Assembly (NCBI RefSeq): GCF_035046505.1
Contig: NC_089821.1
Location: 94,996,632 to 95,060,631 of the forward strand
Direction of reading: 5' to 3'
DNA from: Tiliqua scincoides
Taxonomy: Eukaryota; Chordata; Lepidosauria; Squamata; Scincidae
Length of the DNA stretch: 64,000 nucleotides
The notes beneath the pieces were generated by a model. The model saw only the letters and a list, made by a program, of their open reading frames with translations, searched no databases and was not told where the DNA came from. Each line of letters opens with the position of its first letter. Position 1 is the stretch's first letter. The position numbers and the translations under genes were made by a program. Below are positions 44,401 through 59,400 of this stretch, piece by piece.

Positions 44401-47400
44401 CACAGGGAATACAGTATATGTGTGTTTAACTGCTATTTCTTACCAAGTTAACACTTATACTCTAGCATCTATGGCAATATAAGCCAATCTCACAGAAGTC
44501 GTGGGCAGGCTTTTGAGCCAAAAATCATGAAATTTTCTTTGACCCTAAGTTTGGGGGGGGCGGGTAAGCTTTGGGGGGGGGGAAATGGAAGAGGGTGAAA
44601 TTCTTTGAAAATGACTTACAAAGACTTGTTCAGAGGTAGCAGCAAAAAGGAAAAAAGGAACCATTTTACCTTCTCCAAAAAAGAAGGGGGATGCTTATGG
44701 TAGTTGAAGGTTTTGTGAGAAGTACAGCGCTACACTTGCATAGCAGCAACCTTCATACAGACTGCAATTCCCATAAGCAACTTCACTTTTCCTATTTGTT
44801 GAAGAAACTAAAATCGCTACTGTTTTTATTTTTTTGTTTTGTTTTCTGTTGTTGCTTCAGAACAATTACTGGTAAATAAAATTGCTCCTTTTCCCCCCAT
44901 CCGCCTGCATCCTGCTTCTGAGCCCAGTCTCACCCCCATTTTGCCAGGCAGCTGCTCTTAGAAACTTTATTCACTCTTTATTGACCCCTGTATAAATCAA
45001 CCCATGCGTTCAGGGTCACTTTTAAGGCGAATTGTGAGTTATACCCGAGTGTATATGGTAAGATACCTGCTACAACCTCAAGATCTTTCTTGATTAGTGA
45101 TGTCTGTTTTTAAAGTCAGCGGTTTACCTGTTGAGGGCAGGGGGAAGAATGATCCAGACTATAGGATACTGTTGTTGATTCTGTGCTTATTCTTTGCAGA
45201 AAATAATTCCAGACCTCCAGAAGCTATTTTCATCAAAAAATGAGACATATGTTTTGAAACTCTGGCCTCTGTTTGTAAAGCTGCTTGGGAAAGTAAGTTG
45301 GGGGATGGTTCCTTTTATTTATTTTGACAAGGGCAGGTAGCTGACTGGATGATGCACCTGTTCATTGCGTGTATATTCTTTCAGGCACTGCATCGTAGCG
45401 GCTGTTTTATCAATTCATTACTGCAGTTAGAAGAGCTTGGATTTCGCAGCGGGTCACCCGTGGTAAAAAAAATAGCTTTCATTGCATGGAAGAGTCTGAT
45501 TGACAACTTTGCCCTAAATCCAGGTATGGCAAAATTATGGAGCAGTGTCTTGTGTGCATTATTGATGCCACACCTAGTAAAATCCCACAAAATGGCAGGT
45601 TTATTGCACTCATTTTTGGAATATGATTAAAAGATACCTTTTGCAAAGAAAACAGAGGCTGCCACAATACATATGGTGCATGTTAGGCATTTTTGTAATT
45701 TAAGTTACCATATTCACTTCTACTTATCATTTAACACTGAACTGCATGACATTGTATCTGCTGCATGGAATGATGAATAATTTGGAGGGGTCACCCTTTA
45801 TTAGCACTCCAAGTGCTAATCTAAGTTTCTGATGTATTTGAGAGATGATACAGAGCTTGACAGTTTGTATTTCCTGGTGAAGAGAGGTTACTCGAAGGAC
45901 TTCGAATATATAGATTTTTCTCTTATCACAGCTGTAAATATACATACCATCCCAGTGTTAATTGCTTTCAGCATCATTTATTCTAGAATGCTTTTCTTTG
46001 GATTATTTGACTGTGTTTTTACTAGTTGATTGCAATCAATGTAAACTGATAATTCATAGAATATAATAAATTCTGACTATTCTTAAATTAGAAATGCATT
46101 TAATGAAGAAACCAGAAACTACAATAGGAGTACCAACTTTTGCAAGTGTTGCTGAGGGCTTTGGGGCAGTTTGTGGAGATAGGTAGTTTCAGACCCCTGG
46201 GTTGCTTATTTGTTAGCTGTAAATAAATCGAGAATTTTAAAGAATTCACAAAAGATAGCAAAACAGCTGTTGGCCATATCCCTTTTTGTGTGTGAGCAGT
46301 GTCGATTCATTTGGGTCAGAAAGATTGAGTTGATTTTTGACTTTGTTCTATGTATTACAAAGTACGTCTCAATTTTTCTTCCCAAGAGATCTTGTGCAGC
46401 TCCAAAAGGCTAAAATTGCTAATGCAACCATTAAGCTCCATTCATGTGAGAACTGAAGTTCTGGCACTGACAAAGGTAGAGGTCTGGTGGTATTTACTAA
46501 TAAGACTTGGACCGCAGCTTCCAGCCCACTTTGAACAGGTAACCTTACATTAATAGTAAAGTCTGAAAGGCTGTTTGCTTTGATTTCTATCCTTTTTCAC
46601 TTGTAGTTTCCTTGTGAGGGCAATTTGAGACTGTCTCAAAGGTCCACTCACTTCATACTGTTTTAGGGTGAGTCTGGTGGTAGTGGTTTTCAGTCAAATG
46701 TGAAAACCTGTTAGATTTGGAGCGCTTAAATTAATTTTATAAAATTAATCACAGTGCTGTAAAATTCAGTTTAAAGTAGTAGTAATTAGAACTATTAACA
46801 GAGTCCAGAATTTAAATTAAATGTAATAATGAGGGGAAATAAGCCAATCTGCCTATGAAGGATTCCTACTAATGAAATTGAAGTCGTCAAGCAATTAGTA
46901 TTGATGTACTTAAACGTGAGTCTACAAAACAATTTAGATCCAAGTACTTTGGTTTAAAGCAGGGGTGCCCAAACCCCGACCCTGGGGCCTCTTGCGGCCC
47001 TCGAGGTCTCTCAGTGCGGCCCTCAGGGAGCCCTCAGTCTCCAATGAGTCTCTGGCCTTCCGGAGATTTGTTGGAGCCCACACCAGCCCAACACAACCGC
47101 GCTCAGTGTGAGGGCGACTGTTTGACCTCTCGCATGAGATGTGGGATAAGCGCTCCCTCCATTGTTTGTTGTTTCACATCTGTGATGCAATAGTGGCAGC
47201 AAAGGAAAGGCCAGCCTTGCTTTGTGCAAGGCCTTTTATAGGCCGTGAGCTGTTGCAAGACCTTCATTCATTCATATAAGTTCATCTTTAATATATTAAT
47301 TTATGCAAACTTATGTAAATTTTATTCAAATTTTAAATGTAAATTATTTTCTTCCCCGGCCCCCGACACAGTGTCAGAGACAATGTGGCCCTCTTGCCAA

Positions 47401-50400
47401 AAACTTTGGACACCCCTGGTTTAAAGTGACCTTGGTTCACGGAAGTCTGTGAATAAACTTATGTGGAAGATAAACTGTATTATGGCTAAAAGTTGTGTCC
47501 AGATGTATTGCTGTTGCCCCTCTCTTAAGGTTCTACAGCTTTTTGTCAATATTTGCTGTGATCAGGAAATTGCAGCAGAGATTTCTGTGCCGAATGCTTT
47601 ATTTGAGCTACCTAGAAATTGCATTTTTAGGTGGTATCTGGGGTAACAAATGTGAAGTGCATCAGTCTGTGTCTCATGTGAGTTATATTCATGTATCTAT
47701 ATATTTAGGTTTGCGTGCCATTAATTCAGAGCACTGTCAGCTTAGATGCCTCTTTGCTTCAAGGAAATTCATCACGGGTATCTGCTAACCAGACACTAGT
47801 AACACCATGTTCTACACAGAAATCAGGTATGAGACAAACCTCTTTCCGGCTGTGATTCAGATGCAGTAAATATGATCTCTAAGCATTAATAGTAAATCTG
47901 TGGGGGTAAAGACATTGATGTATTTTGTGTCACCAGTATTGCACATGGCTCTTTGCAGAGTAATATGCAACTTTTGTTGCTTTTTGTTTAGTGGCTAGAA
48001 AAATAGGTAGCATCCCAACAAGCACTTTAGCCGTTGAGAGTTCCCTATATCAGCACTTCAACTTACCTGGTCAGCAACGCCTTTCCCCAATCCTGAAACC
48101 TGGAAGCGAATGGCAACAACATGTTTAGCATCACATGATGACATCATTGCCATCCTCTTCTGGGTTTAGAGGGCTGTAGAGACGCTACAGATGGTGGTAA
48201 GAGACTTTGGGCGGGTCAACTTCATTAAGTATGCACAAACTGCATGTGGGAGCTCTGCAGCAAACCTTCTGCTGCAGTTTGTAGGATCCTGTTGCAGTCT
48301 CCCTGTCAGGCAGCGGGCACCCTGCAATGCACCAGCGAGTGCCACGCAGTGCCCCAGGGTGTCACAATGCACAATTTGGGAACTACTACCCTACGTGAAA
48401 TGGAGTTCCTTCCACGAATGAAAGAACTGTTTCGATCATGTGTGGGGTCCTTGTGCAAACAGCATGTGCTTTCATTCAGTGGGGGAGTGCCTGATGGCAG
48501 AAGTGGTAGTCAGGATGTGACTCTGGGTAAGCCCCTCCGTGGGGGTGACTGAAGTGGCCGCTTTGGGTAAGAGGGAGGAACAACAAACTGACAAGAGGTG
48601 CCCTGCACTCCTCATCACCTACCAAGCTGCCTCAGTCAGCTCTCTGGATACTCTTAATGAGTGAAAAGAGTGAGTGCGAAGGGGCTCACTTCTTCTACCA
48701 GTGTCACTGCTGCAGGTGATTGCAACAGAGGAGCTTACCCCTCCCCCCAAAAAAGCCCCAGAGCAAACCTGATCTGGTCACTCAAGTTTCACAAGCAGTC
48801 TGAACAAGATCACTTAGCTCTGCCCCTGCCATCTTCTCACCTGCCAGGCAAGAAGGCCAGGTGGTTGAGAGAAGGGAATGGAATCCCTCATGCGTCTTTC
48901 TGCTTACCTCCAGCTCTGCTGCTATCACCTCCCTCATATACCACTTGACTTCTTAGATTCAAACAGGAGCATGCTGGGACCATGGGGCGGGGCTCTGAAT
49001 CACTTTGTCTCACCCATCTGGCTGCTTTCTTAAGCAGCTGGGTGAGTTAGGAGGAGGTGCTGGCAGCAACAGTGGTGTTGGGGTGTACATGATTTGTTTT
49101 AAAAGGGAAGGGAGCTAGGAGGGAGCTAGGTGAATTTGCTGCAGTTCATATTGCAGATCCTGTCCAGCATCTCTTATGTGTTTGGTATTTGGATAATAAG
49201 GTTTTTTTAGTTGTCTGTAGTCAAAGATGGAATATATGTATGTAAAATATGAGTAAATAAGACAGGAGTTTGCAGAAATAATACAAATTGTGATCTTTAT
49301 AAGATGAAGTATTTGTTAAATATTAACCCTAGCGTGTTCAAAACTTGCTTTGAACTGCAACCAAAGAACCCTATCTTGCATGGAATTTAATCTTTTAATG
49401 GAGTTCTTTTTAAATAAATTGTTCAGAAGTTTTAGACTTTTATCCTGAATTACTGTGTTACTTTTTTTGCACTAGTCTACTATTTAAAAATGAGTATAGC
49501 GAAGTCTTCAAATTATTCTCTTGGTCCATCCTTCCCCTTACTTAGATGCTTGTGTTCTTCTTTTCCCATGCATAAAACAAGTTCCTATTGTCAATGTAGT
49601 CCTAAAAAGTGTGTCACTTCTATTGTAGGTGCTTTTCCTTTTGGAACACCTGCAGCTCAAAGGAAGTCCCTGAATTCCAGTGTGTCAGGAATTGGAACTA
49701 TTCCATCTATTCAGCTCCTTGGGATTGAGATGTTGCTTCACTTCTTCATGGGGCCAGGTGTCTTGGCTTTTGCCAAAGAAAACAAAGTCGTACTTAGTTT
49801 AGGTAATGCTATGCATAAGAATCCTTAAAACAAAACTGCTGGTGTCTCATCTTCAGTCGGACTTATAGAACTTGTTTTTCATTTCATCTAGAACCTCTTC
49901 AGCATTCAGTGATCACTAGTCCATCTTTCTTCTGTAAACACGCCAGTATCTTCATAAATGCAACCCAGGATGGTTTCATTGCCGTTGGAAAAGATGCTTC
50001 TGGTAAGATTTTATTATAAACTGGATGAAATTTTATTTTAAGTGCTGTAAAAAGTATTTTAATAATGCAGTAGTTAAGGCACATCTTTACTTGCTCTTCC
50101 ATTGGCTACTAAGTGTTCAGGTAAGACATTTTAAATCTGCTTTTCGGCCATTGGAATAGATTTGTCCAATGTTCTCTTCTTTTGCAGATATTATTCTAAA
50201 AGCTATATGGAAGGAAATGATGGGCTTTGTAAGAGCTGCAATTGAATTGGGTAAGTGGTGGGTACTGTATTATGGGATTGTTGTCTAGGCGAGCCATCTT
50301 AGAAAGTAAGAATGTTGGCAAAATGCATCATGTCATACCAGTAAACCATTGAACAGCACCCTTAATTAAAATAAAGGGGTGGATTGGGTAATTATAAAGC

Positions 50401-53400
50401 AAATATTTGATTTGAATTCTCTTAAGAATGCTGGGGCAGGAATTGCTAAAGCAAAGAATGCTATGACAAGAAGTATGTTTGTGAATACATCTGTAGGAAA
50501 TGTATAGTCCAGCACCAGTAGGTACTTAAACCATTTCTGCCCAGCATTGCATATACACAACAGGGACCAATTCAATTCAATTTCAATTTCAACAACCTTT
50601 AATGGCATAGTGACAGGGACCAAATATGTATACCTGTGGGCTGGGCAAAAATGGGTTAATATAAATTGAGGCAGCAGCATAAGGCATCTCTGTACTAGAA
50701 TTCTCATGCTGACTGATTCTCAGTTGAGGATCTGGAACTGGCACTGTCATGATGAGCTGCTTTTTTGCTTACTTTGTTGTTGTCCATCTAAGTGGCTGCA
50801 CTGCTTTAGAATTTTAAGTGCTTGATCATGGCATTAGATTTGCTGAAGCAAACTTCTGAAATTTTCTCCTCTCTGGTATATTACTAAAGAGCATTCCTCT
50901 TTGCAAAAGTAGCTGGAAAAGTGCTCATTTGAAGGAAGGGGTTGCCAAATTGTGTGTTGGCTGGGGCCGCCTGCTTATTCTGACAGATATATGAGCCCAC
51001 AAGCAAGTGTGGCAACCTCCAGTCAGGTAAAGAGGAGGAGATGGGAAAGGAGTGTGTGCTGGGGCTTAAACAGGTTCTAACTTGAAGTCCCACTTCCAGT
51101 ACCAGTTGTGTAGAGTCGTGGTTACTTAAGGAGGAAAGCATTCTGGAGGGGGAAAGAATTATCACGAAGCCAAAGCAGCAGTAGGAATAATGGAGAGTAA
51201 TTGAGACAGCAGTAAGAAGTAAGCAAGCATAAGGTTAGGTTGGAATTAGAGTGATGAAATGTGGAATCTGGTAAAGCAATATTCTAGGCCCCCATGAATA
51301 AGCAAATCCATAGGTTTGGTCCATTTGGATGGGAGCAGAGATGTTCTCAGAAAGGCCTCCAGTTGCATCTGGGAGCTTGGGCTTGGAACCCTCAGTGAGT
51401 TGAATCTGCAAGTCTGAATCCATGAATAAAAAGGCCAGAGCTGTAGTGCTGTGGGAAGGTAAATGCACCTTAGGTTTGCAGAATCAGTTCTTGCCAGTAG
51501 ATGGCAGTACATGTCCCACCTCGGGAAAACTGTTTCAAACTGAACAATGAATGTGAATAATTGGTCTGTATTGTGTGTAATCTTCACCTGTGTTTAGGAC
51601 TGATAAATTTGTATGACAGTATAAATGCAGCAGGTACCAGATTGCTTTCTGTGAACAGGTTGCACATCTTTGATCCTGTTCATGCAACTGCCTGTATGAG
51701 ACTTAACTAGATGTAGGTGAAATAGAATTCTAGTCTAGTTCACCCGGAGTCAGTACATCGTGAACATTAAAGAGCTGTTCTCCTTTAATGTGGGAGATGT
51801 TCTTGTATGTTCAAATTCACTAGCACTGTTCAAGGTTTCTTTGTAACCACAGGATAAATTTTAGAGTTTCTTAGTACTGTGCTGCAGTGTTGTTCCAGTC
51901 TACTTCTGGGTTAAAATGCTTTGCAACACCTTTTATTTCCAGGTAGCAAGAGAGAGCGACAAAGTTCAGAAGTGCTCACTATGTTGCTGAAGGCCTTAAA
52001 AGACATTGTTGTGTCAAAAGAACTGCCTGTATTGACTTCTCTGGTTAGTGTTTATATAGTCTACATAAGTGCTTTTAAAGTGTTACAAGAGGCAGCATGT
52101 CTGCATAATTAGAACTGTGAACCAGCCTCCGTTAAATATACCTTGGGTCAGTATTTGCTTAGAGGTTGGTACCTAGAATGGCTCTATTACTGGCACGTTT
52201 CACTAAGCTGCATGCTTACCTACACGTTCTGCTTAATAATTTGGAAAAGTCAGCTTTGTCAAGCTAAGTATTCAGCTGGGGGGTTTCCACTTTTCCCCAT
52301 GCTGTGGAACAGGACTGACCAAACATGCTTAACGTAAGAGCCACATTTGACAAGTTTTATTCGTTTGAGAGCCTCTAGAAGCAATTAAATTGTTAAATAT
52401 ATTTGTTCACCATGAACATTAAATATGTTTTAATAAAATGGACTCTCAGTTTATACCTCAGTTTATACCTCTCAGTTAATTGGTAAACAATTATGAACCT
52501 TAAAAACTTTTTATTTTTGTATTATGATGCAAAAAAGGAGCTTGGCCTAGATATTCCACAAGCTGCGCATTATAGTATATATCAAAGAGCCTTATGTGGC
52601 TCATGACCTGCAGTTTGGCCACCCCTGCTATAGAAGATGGCAAACCTTGCTTACATCCTGGTCCCTTAAATTCTAAAACAAAATGATGACCACTTTTCAT
52701 GTTAGCGGCATAATTCTATATGGGCACCACAGTAACCGTTCTCTTTAACTTCTTTTCTGCTGTCTTTCTTCCTCCAGGCTCTAATAGAAATCACCATTAA
52801 GGAATTGCCTCCAAAAGTATTGGGCTCACCAGCCTATCAGGTTGCTAACATGGATCTTCTGAACGTAAGTGGGATTTTTTTTCCGGTCTGTTCCTAATTG
52901 TGTGTCTCAATTTACCAGCTTATATATTTGCATGTTTGTATGAAGTGTAGCAAGCTGACAGCCTAATCCTGAGCTCTGGTCGCGCGCGGCTGTGGCAGCA
53001 TCGAAAACAGCTACCACCGCATCCGGCTTGCTTTGGGCAGCCACGGGCGGCACCTTGAGAGAAGGGGACTTTTGTCCCTTCCCCCAGGTAACAGAAGTAA
53101 CCCTGCAATGGGGCTACTTAACATAAGAACAGCCCCACTGGATCAGGCCATAGGCCCATCTAGTCCAGCTTCCTGTATCTCACAGCGGCCCACCAAATGC
53201 CCCAGGGAGCACACCAGATAACAAGAGACCTCATCCTGGTGCCCTCCCTTGCATCTGGGATTCTGACATAACCCATTTCAAAAATCAGGAGGTTGCGCAT
53301 ACACATCATGGCTTGTACCCCATAATGGATTTTTCCTCCAGAAACTTGTCCAATCCCCTTTTAAAGGCGTCTAGGCTAGACGCCATCACCACATCCTGTG

Positions 53401-56400
53401 GCAAGGAGTTCCACAGACCGACCACACGCTGAGTAAAGAAATATTTTCTTTTGTCTGTCCTAACCCGCCCAACACTCAATTTTAGTGGATGTCCCCTGGT
53501 TCTGGTATTATGTGAGAGTGTAAAGAGCATCTCCCTATCCATTCTGTCCATCCCCTGCATAATTTTGTATGTCTCAATCATGTCCCCCCTCAGGCGTCTC
53601 TTTTCTAGGCTGAAGAGGCCCAAACACCGCAGCCTTTCTTCATAAGGAAGGTGCCCCAGCCCTGTAATCATATTAGTCGCTCTCTTTTGCACCTTTTCCA
53701 TTTCCACTATGTCTTTTTTGAGATGCGGCGACCAGAACTGGACACAATACTCCAGGTGTGGCCTTACCATAGATTTGTACAACGGCATTATAATACTAGC
53801 TGTTTTGTTCTCAATACCCTTCCTAATGATCCCAAGCATAGAATTGGCCTTCTTCACTGCCGCCACACATTGGGTCGACACTTTCATCGACCTGTCCACC
53901 ACCACCCCAAGATCTCTCTCCCGATCTGTCACAGACAGCTCAGAACCCATCAGCCTATATCTAAAGTTTTGATTTTTTACCCCAATGTGCATGACTTTAC
54001 ACTTACTGACATTGAAGCGCATCTGCCATTTTGCTGCCCATTCTGCCAGTCTGGAGAGATCTTTCTGGAGCTCCTCACAATCACTTCTGGTCTTCACCAC
54101 TTGGAAAAGTTTGGTGTCGTCTGCAAACTTTGCCACCTCACTGCTCACCCCTGTCTCCAGGTCATTTATGAAGAGGTTGAAAAGCACCGGTCCCAGGACA
54201 GATCCTTGGGCACACTGCTTTTCACCTCTCTCCATTGTGAAAATTGCACATTGACACCCACTCTCTGCTTCCTGGCCTCCAACCAGTTCTCAATCCACGA
54301 GAGGACCTGTCCTCTAATTCCCTGACTGTGGAGTTTTTTCAGTAGTCTTTGATGAGGGACCGTGTCAAACGCCTTCTGAAAGTCCACTTGGTTCACTGCC
54401 AACCAAAAAGTCGGGAAGAGCATTCGTGTTGGGTGGTGAGCCCCACATGAACGCTCAAGATCCGGTGGAGCAGAGCTCCACGGGTCCTCCCTCCCCTTAG
54501 GCACACCTCCCACTTCCCCATGATGCCTCCTCCCCACCCTCTGTCCTCCCTGGAATGCCTCCCCCCTCCTGCTTTCCTCTCCATGGCTCAGTGGTCCGTG
54601 CGACAGCTGAGCGGTGGAGGCCGGGTGCCCATCTGACTCTAGCCCAGTACTGGGCTAGCATGGATGCTGGACTGCCTTACGGCACGTTTGCAACAGCATG
54701 CGCCAGCTCTGAGTCACCCCTCTTGCCTTGAATTGGTTCAAGTTTGTTGCGCTATTTTAAAAACTTAGCATTGCCTACAACTTTTTCATAGGTATTTGTA
54801 AGGAGATATATGTATAACTGCCATCTTTACTTGGGATCTGCCTGAACACAATACAGGTTATACTAGCATGTTCTGGACCATAGGTCTTGGGGGAGATACC
54901 AGAAATTGATCTCTGTAATTGATAGAATGCATCAATGTAGCCATATGCCTCTTTGTTCCATAAGATATATTCATATTGCTGCCGTTTTTTGTCTGAGTAT
55001 GAAGTTCTGTGAGTAGCATAAGAAATTATCTGACACTTTTTATAGGGTGGTTGAGATAAGGAGAGAAACATTATTGTCTTTAACCTAACAGCTTGTTGCA
55101 GCCAATTGCATTGCGTATATTTAACAGCTTTTTTCTAACATTATTTTTAAAACAAAAGATTGTTTACTTTGTCATGCTTCCAAAATCTATGGTAACCTTT
55201 ATTGTGCACAAAAAAACTCCTAGTTTCTGCTCATATCTATGCATTGGAATCTTTCTGTAAGGTCTTGCATAAAATGTGGCAAAACAGAGCTGCTGACCCT
55301 TGCGCATTTTGTCACCAGGAAAGTGGTGGTAGTTTTGTGGGGCAGGAGTATTAAGGTGGAATACAGCAATGTATGTTTGCAAGTCATGATTTCTGGTTAA
55401 ATATCACAATTCTGTTTCCTTATTAGGGAACACCGGCATTATTCTTAATTCAACTTTCTTTCTGGGAAGATCTGTTAAAATGCTGCATTCAGGATGAAAG
55501 GTAGGCACTTTAGAGGTTTCTTGTGGATTGATTTTTATATAGATATAATAGTTGGGGAGAGCAACTGCATGGACACACAACGTGATGGCCATGTCTTAGC
55601 CTTTAAAGAATAATATATTTACAGTCCATAAATTGTATAGCTTTATTAACTTGCTTTGTATACCATTTGACTGATGCAGTTACTAGGCAAAGGTTGCAAT
55701 CCTTCCCTGGGAGTAAGTCCCATTGAATTTAGAGGGAATTACTTCTGAGTGGAAATGTGCAGAATTGCATTATTAATCCATGTAGTTTTCACTCAATTTA
55801 CTGATCATTTCTTCTTTTTATTAGGTTTTTCTTGAACTATGAGTCTCTTGTGAGATGTGTTTTGTCTGGCCCTACTTCTCCTCTGGCTTTTAGTGAATCT
55901 GTATTCGCCATTGCTAACCAAAGTGCAAAGTACTTGGAAAATAAAGACCATCTCTGGAGAATATGGAGTATCATAGTTAACCCATTAACTGAGTGGATTA
56001 ACCAGGTACAGTAGTAAATTCATGAGGGGTTTGATCAACCTAAATGCCTTTTACTTATGGGAAATAGTAGGTTATATAGCAAGGGGGTCAAGCATAAGGC
56101 CCACAGGCCTCATCATGCCTGTGGAAATAGCCTCTGTGATAATTGGGCTCTCTAACAGCCCAGCCCTGAGCACAGGGCTGCCACAGTGCCAAAATGACTG
56201 CTGTGGCAATATGAGCATGTCAGGCATCTTCCAGCAGCTCCTCCGGGGAAAGGGGCATTTGTCCCATTTCCCTGGTTAAAGGAAAGTAACCCTTTGATGG
56301 GGCTACTTGACTCTGCATCAGCTCTTCAGGCTTAGAGGAAAGATGCCTCATGGCCTGACACGGGGCTCTGGATCCAGAGAAGCACTGGTCCTACCCCCAA

Positions 56401-59400
56401 CTCCACTCCTTTCCCCATCACACCTTCTCCTCACTTTCCCCTGCCTCCCTCCACCCTGGAATGCCTCCCACACCCCCACTTCTCTGCCACCCAGCGCCTT
56501 GCACAGAGCATCTGGTGGCGGTCCACCAGCCTCTGACCAGCACTGGCCCATGCTGTGCTGGTGCTAATGGTTGCAGACGTGCCATTTGTGACATTGTGCA
56601 CTGGTGGTGAACTGGCACACAATCTTCAGGATTATGCCAAATGCCCTCAAGTATTGGATCATTATCTACTTACAGTTGATGAGCTGCTGAAGTTGTAATA
56701 GGAAGACTGAAAGGAGTTGCCGCCTCCTAAAGCAACTCTTATCTGTTCTATTCTCTAAGTGTGGCATTGTGTGAAGATCACTGATAGAAATGATGTTTGC
56801 TAGCCAGCATGAGTGCAGATCACTGATAGAAGTGACACAGGCATGTTTGCTATGCAGATAGAAGTGTGCTTCTGTTTCCCCCACCTCCAAAAGAGGTGGT
56901 CCAAAAGATGATGGGGAAGATGATCCAAAAGATCATGGGGAAGGGTCCAAAGCCCTGTACTATGTACATTGGTGCAAAGTAGGGCTTGAAGTTGTATCTT
57001 ATTACCTGAAGGAGTAGTTATGCTCAATTGTCTGCATTAGTATTTATGCCAAAGTGATTAGGGTGATAGCATGAAGTCATCTTTAGGTTTAGCAGTTTCA
57101 GTGCAAGACAAAATTTACTCAAGTCTTTCTTAGATTAGAACATGCAAAGAATATCTTAAACACAAGCTTGGGTACTAGCTATCTCTTGCCTATCCAAATT
57201 CACAGCATTGTCAACTTTTGGCTGCTTTTTCCCTTAGACAAATGAAGTAAATCAAGGTGACGCTTTGGAACATAACTTCAGTGCCATTTACAGTGCATTG
57301 TTGTTACCTGTAGATCACATTTTTCCAGCTTCTGCATTTCCACAGGTAGGAACCCATTCAGTAGTACTTCTTTGTGGAATACACATAGCAATGATCATTT
57401 AGATAATTGTGATGTGCCTTTTTTCCTTGTGCTGCAGCCTGTAATGAAAACATTGCTTCGCTCCTGGTCAGAACTCTATAGATCGTTTGCGCGATGTGCA
57501 GCATTGGTTGCTACAGCCGAAGATAATCTGTGCTGTGAAGAACTCTGTGCCAAAATAGTGTCTGGATTAGAAGATGACACATGCATTGTAAGCATAGATC
57601 CCAGTTGCACAAAAATGAATGCGATTATATGCAGTGTCTTACAACTTGCCTCGTTCTTTTCTTATTTGCCTCTTCTATTTTGTTTGTTTTCTTCCAGAAT
57701 CGGCCTATGTTAGATGGTCTTGCACAAATTGTGTCAGTCATGGTTGACTGCATCAACTTTGCACCTTATTGTACCAAATATCAGCCACCAAATAAATGTA
57801 AGAATAGTTCTGCATATATTGAGTTGGAATTGGTTATGGGATACAGAGGGAAAAAGAGAGCAAGCATGTGCAGCAGCTCACAGTCAAACACTTGATTGGA
57901 TTTACTAAGGATGAAACTAGTCAGAACGTGATATGGGAGATCCATTAATAAGAACATAAGAGCCAGCCTCCCTGCTGCCATCACTGCCTTGTTCATCCTC
58001 TGCAGGTTTACCTTCTCTGGCAAGTCTTCATGGGTCTTCCAGCATGAGCAAACACTGCTGGAGCCCCTTTTACAGTTACTGGTGGGGCTGTCGAATAGGA
58101 TTGGGCTGTGAATTATAGAATGTTAGAATTGGAAGGGACCGTGAAGGTTATCTAGTCTTAATGAACTGCTTAGTGGTGTCCAAATAGTCTGCAGTCTTAT
58201 TTCTGCTTGCGGTGGGCTAATGGCAACTACTGTAAACACAGAGTAGTCTTTAGGTTTAACAAGTTCAGTTTAAGATGCAGTTTACTTGCATCTTGCTTAG
58301 AATGGAACTGTCCACTTAACGAATTGTTTTTTTAGCTCCACAGACACCTACAGACTGGTCCAAAAAGAAGAGAGATCCCCTTGGCAAGCTGTCATCTTTA
58401 ACTAAACTTTTGGCAATATTGATAAACTCTCTCTGTACTCTCAAGAATAAGGAATCCCTCCCTGAAAAGTTGGATGCTGTTGCTGCTTGTGTTATCAGTG
58501 GTGTTCAGAATATAATTGGTCGCATTTCTATGCCTTCTGTCATCCGATCTCTATTTGGAACTATTATGAATCCACTAGTGGTATTTTATGAAAAAACAAT
58601 GTAAGTGCTTGGATTGTGTTGGCCTCGGCCTAATAAGTTCATCTTGTTTTACTATTGTGGCTATCTGGTATCATGAAGATATTGGAATATTGTTCAGGAA
58701 AAGTACTTGTAGATCCTGTAGAGATGTGAATACCAGCAGCTAATATAAAGGCCATGCCTTATAATCCACTGGGGCTCCGTTCCAGAATCCTCAGTGGATA
58801 CCAAATCAAAATAGCTTTAAAAAATAGCTTTAAAGTCCCACTTCCTGGTTTCTAACTGGAAACCTGGTACCCCAGAATGTTTTTCATTGGTGCACCAGAG
58901 TGCATTGGTAGAGATGCTATAGTGCAGGGGTGTCATACTCATTTCATACAGAGGGCAGAATAGCATTCGTGATGTCTGCTGAGGGCTGAAAGTGATGTCA
59001 TTAGGCAGGAAGTGATGTCATTAAACAGTTCATGACCAAAAATAAACACTTTTTTCTCACTTGAACTCATTAGCTGCAAATGACAGAAGAGAAAATATAC
59101 GTATCTCGATCATATTCAAGATATGGGAGAGCTCAATTTTCAAGTGGGCTGCCCTTTCAGCAGTAACACCTAAGCATGGCTCAGCAGGTGAGAGCCTGAG
59201 AGCCAGATAAAAAGCTTCCACGGGCCGCATCCGGCCCCCGGGCCTTATGTTTGACATCACTGCTATAGTGCATTTAGCCACTATAGTGTCTGTGCCAGTG
59301 CATTCTGGGGTGACAGTGGAGGAGCAGGAAACCCAGAAGTGCATCTTTAAAGCTATCTTTAACTCCCAAGAAACTTGCAACTGGTGCGATTTAACAGCTT

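Larger units (their letters stand above)
52865..55426 (+). other. RIF1 intron 15
   Basis: A 2.6 kb intron. A GC-rich dispersed repeat (about 52960-54720) is split by an antisense 5'-truncated CR1 LINE (53125-54395). 54730-55426 shows nothing recognisable. Confidence 0.75.

Noticed and set aside
53451-54325. Plus-strand frames up to 224 residues
   Set aside because: Antisense shadows of the minus-strand CR1 reverse transcriptase.
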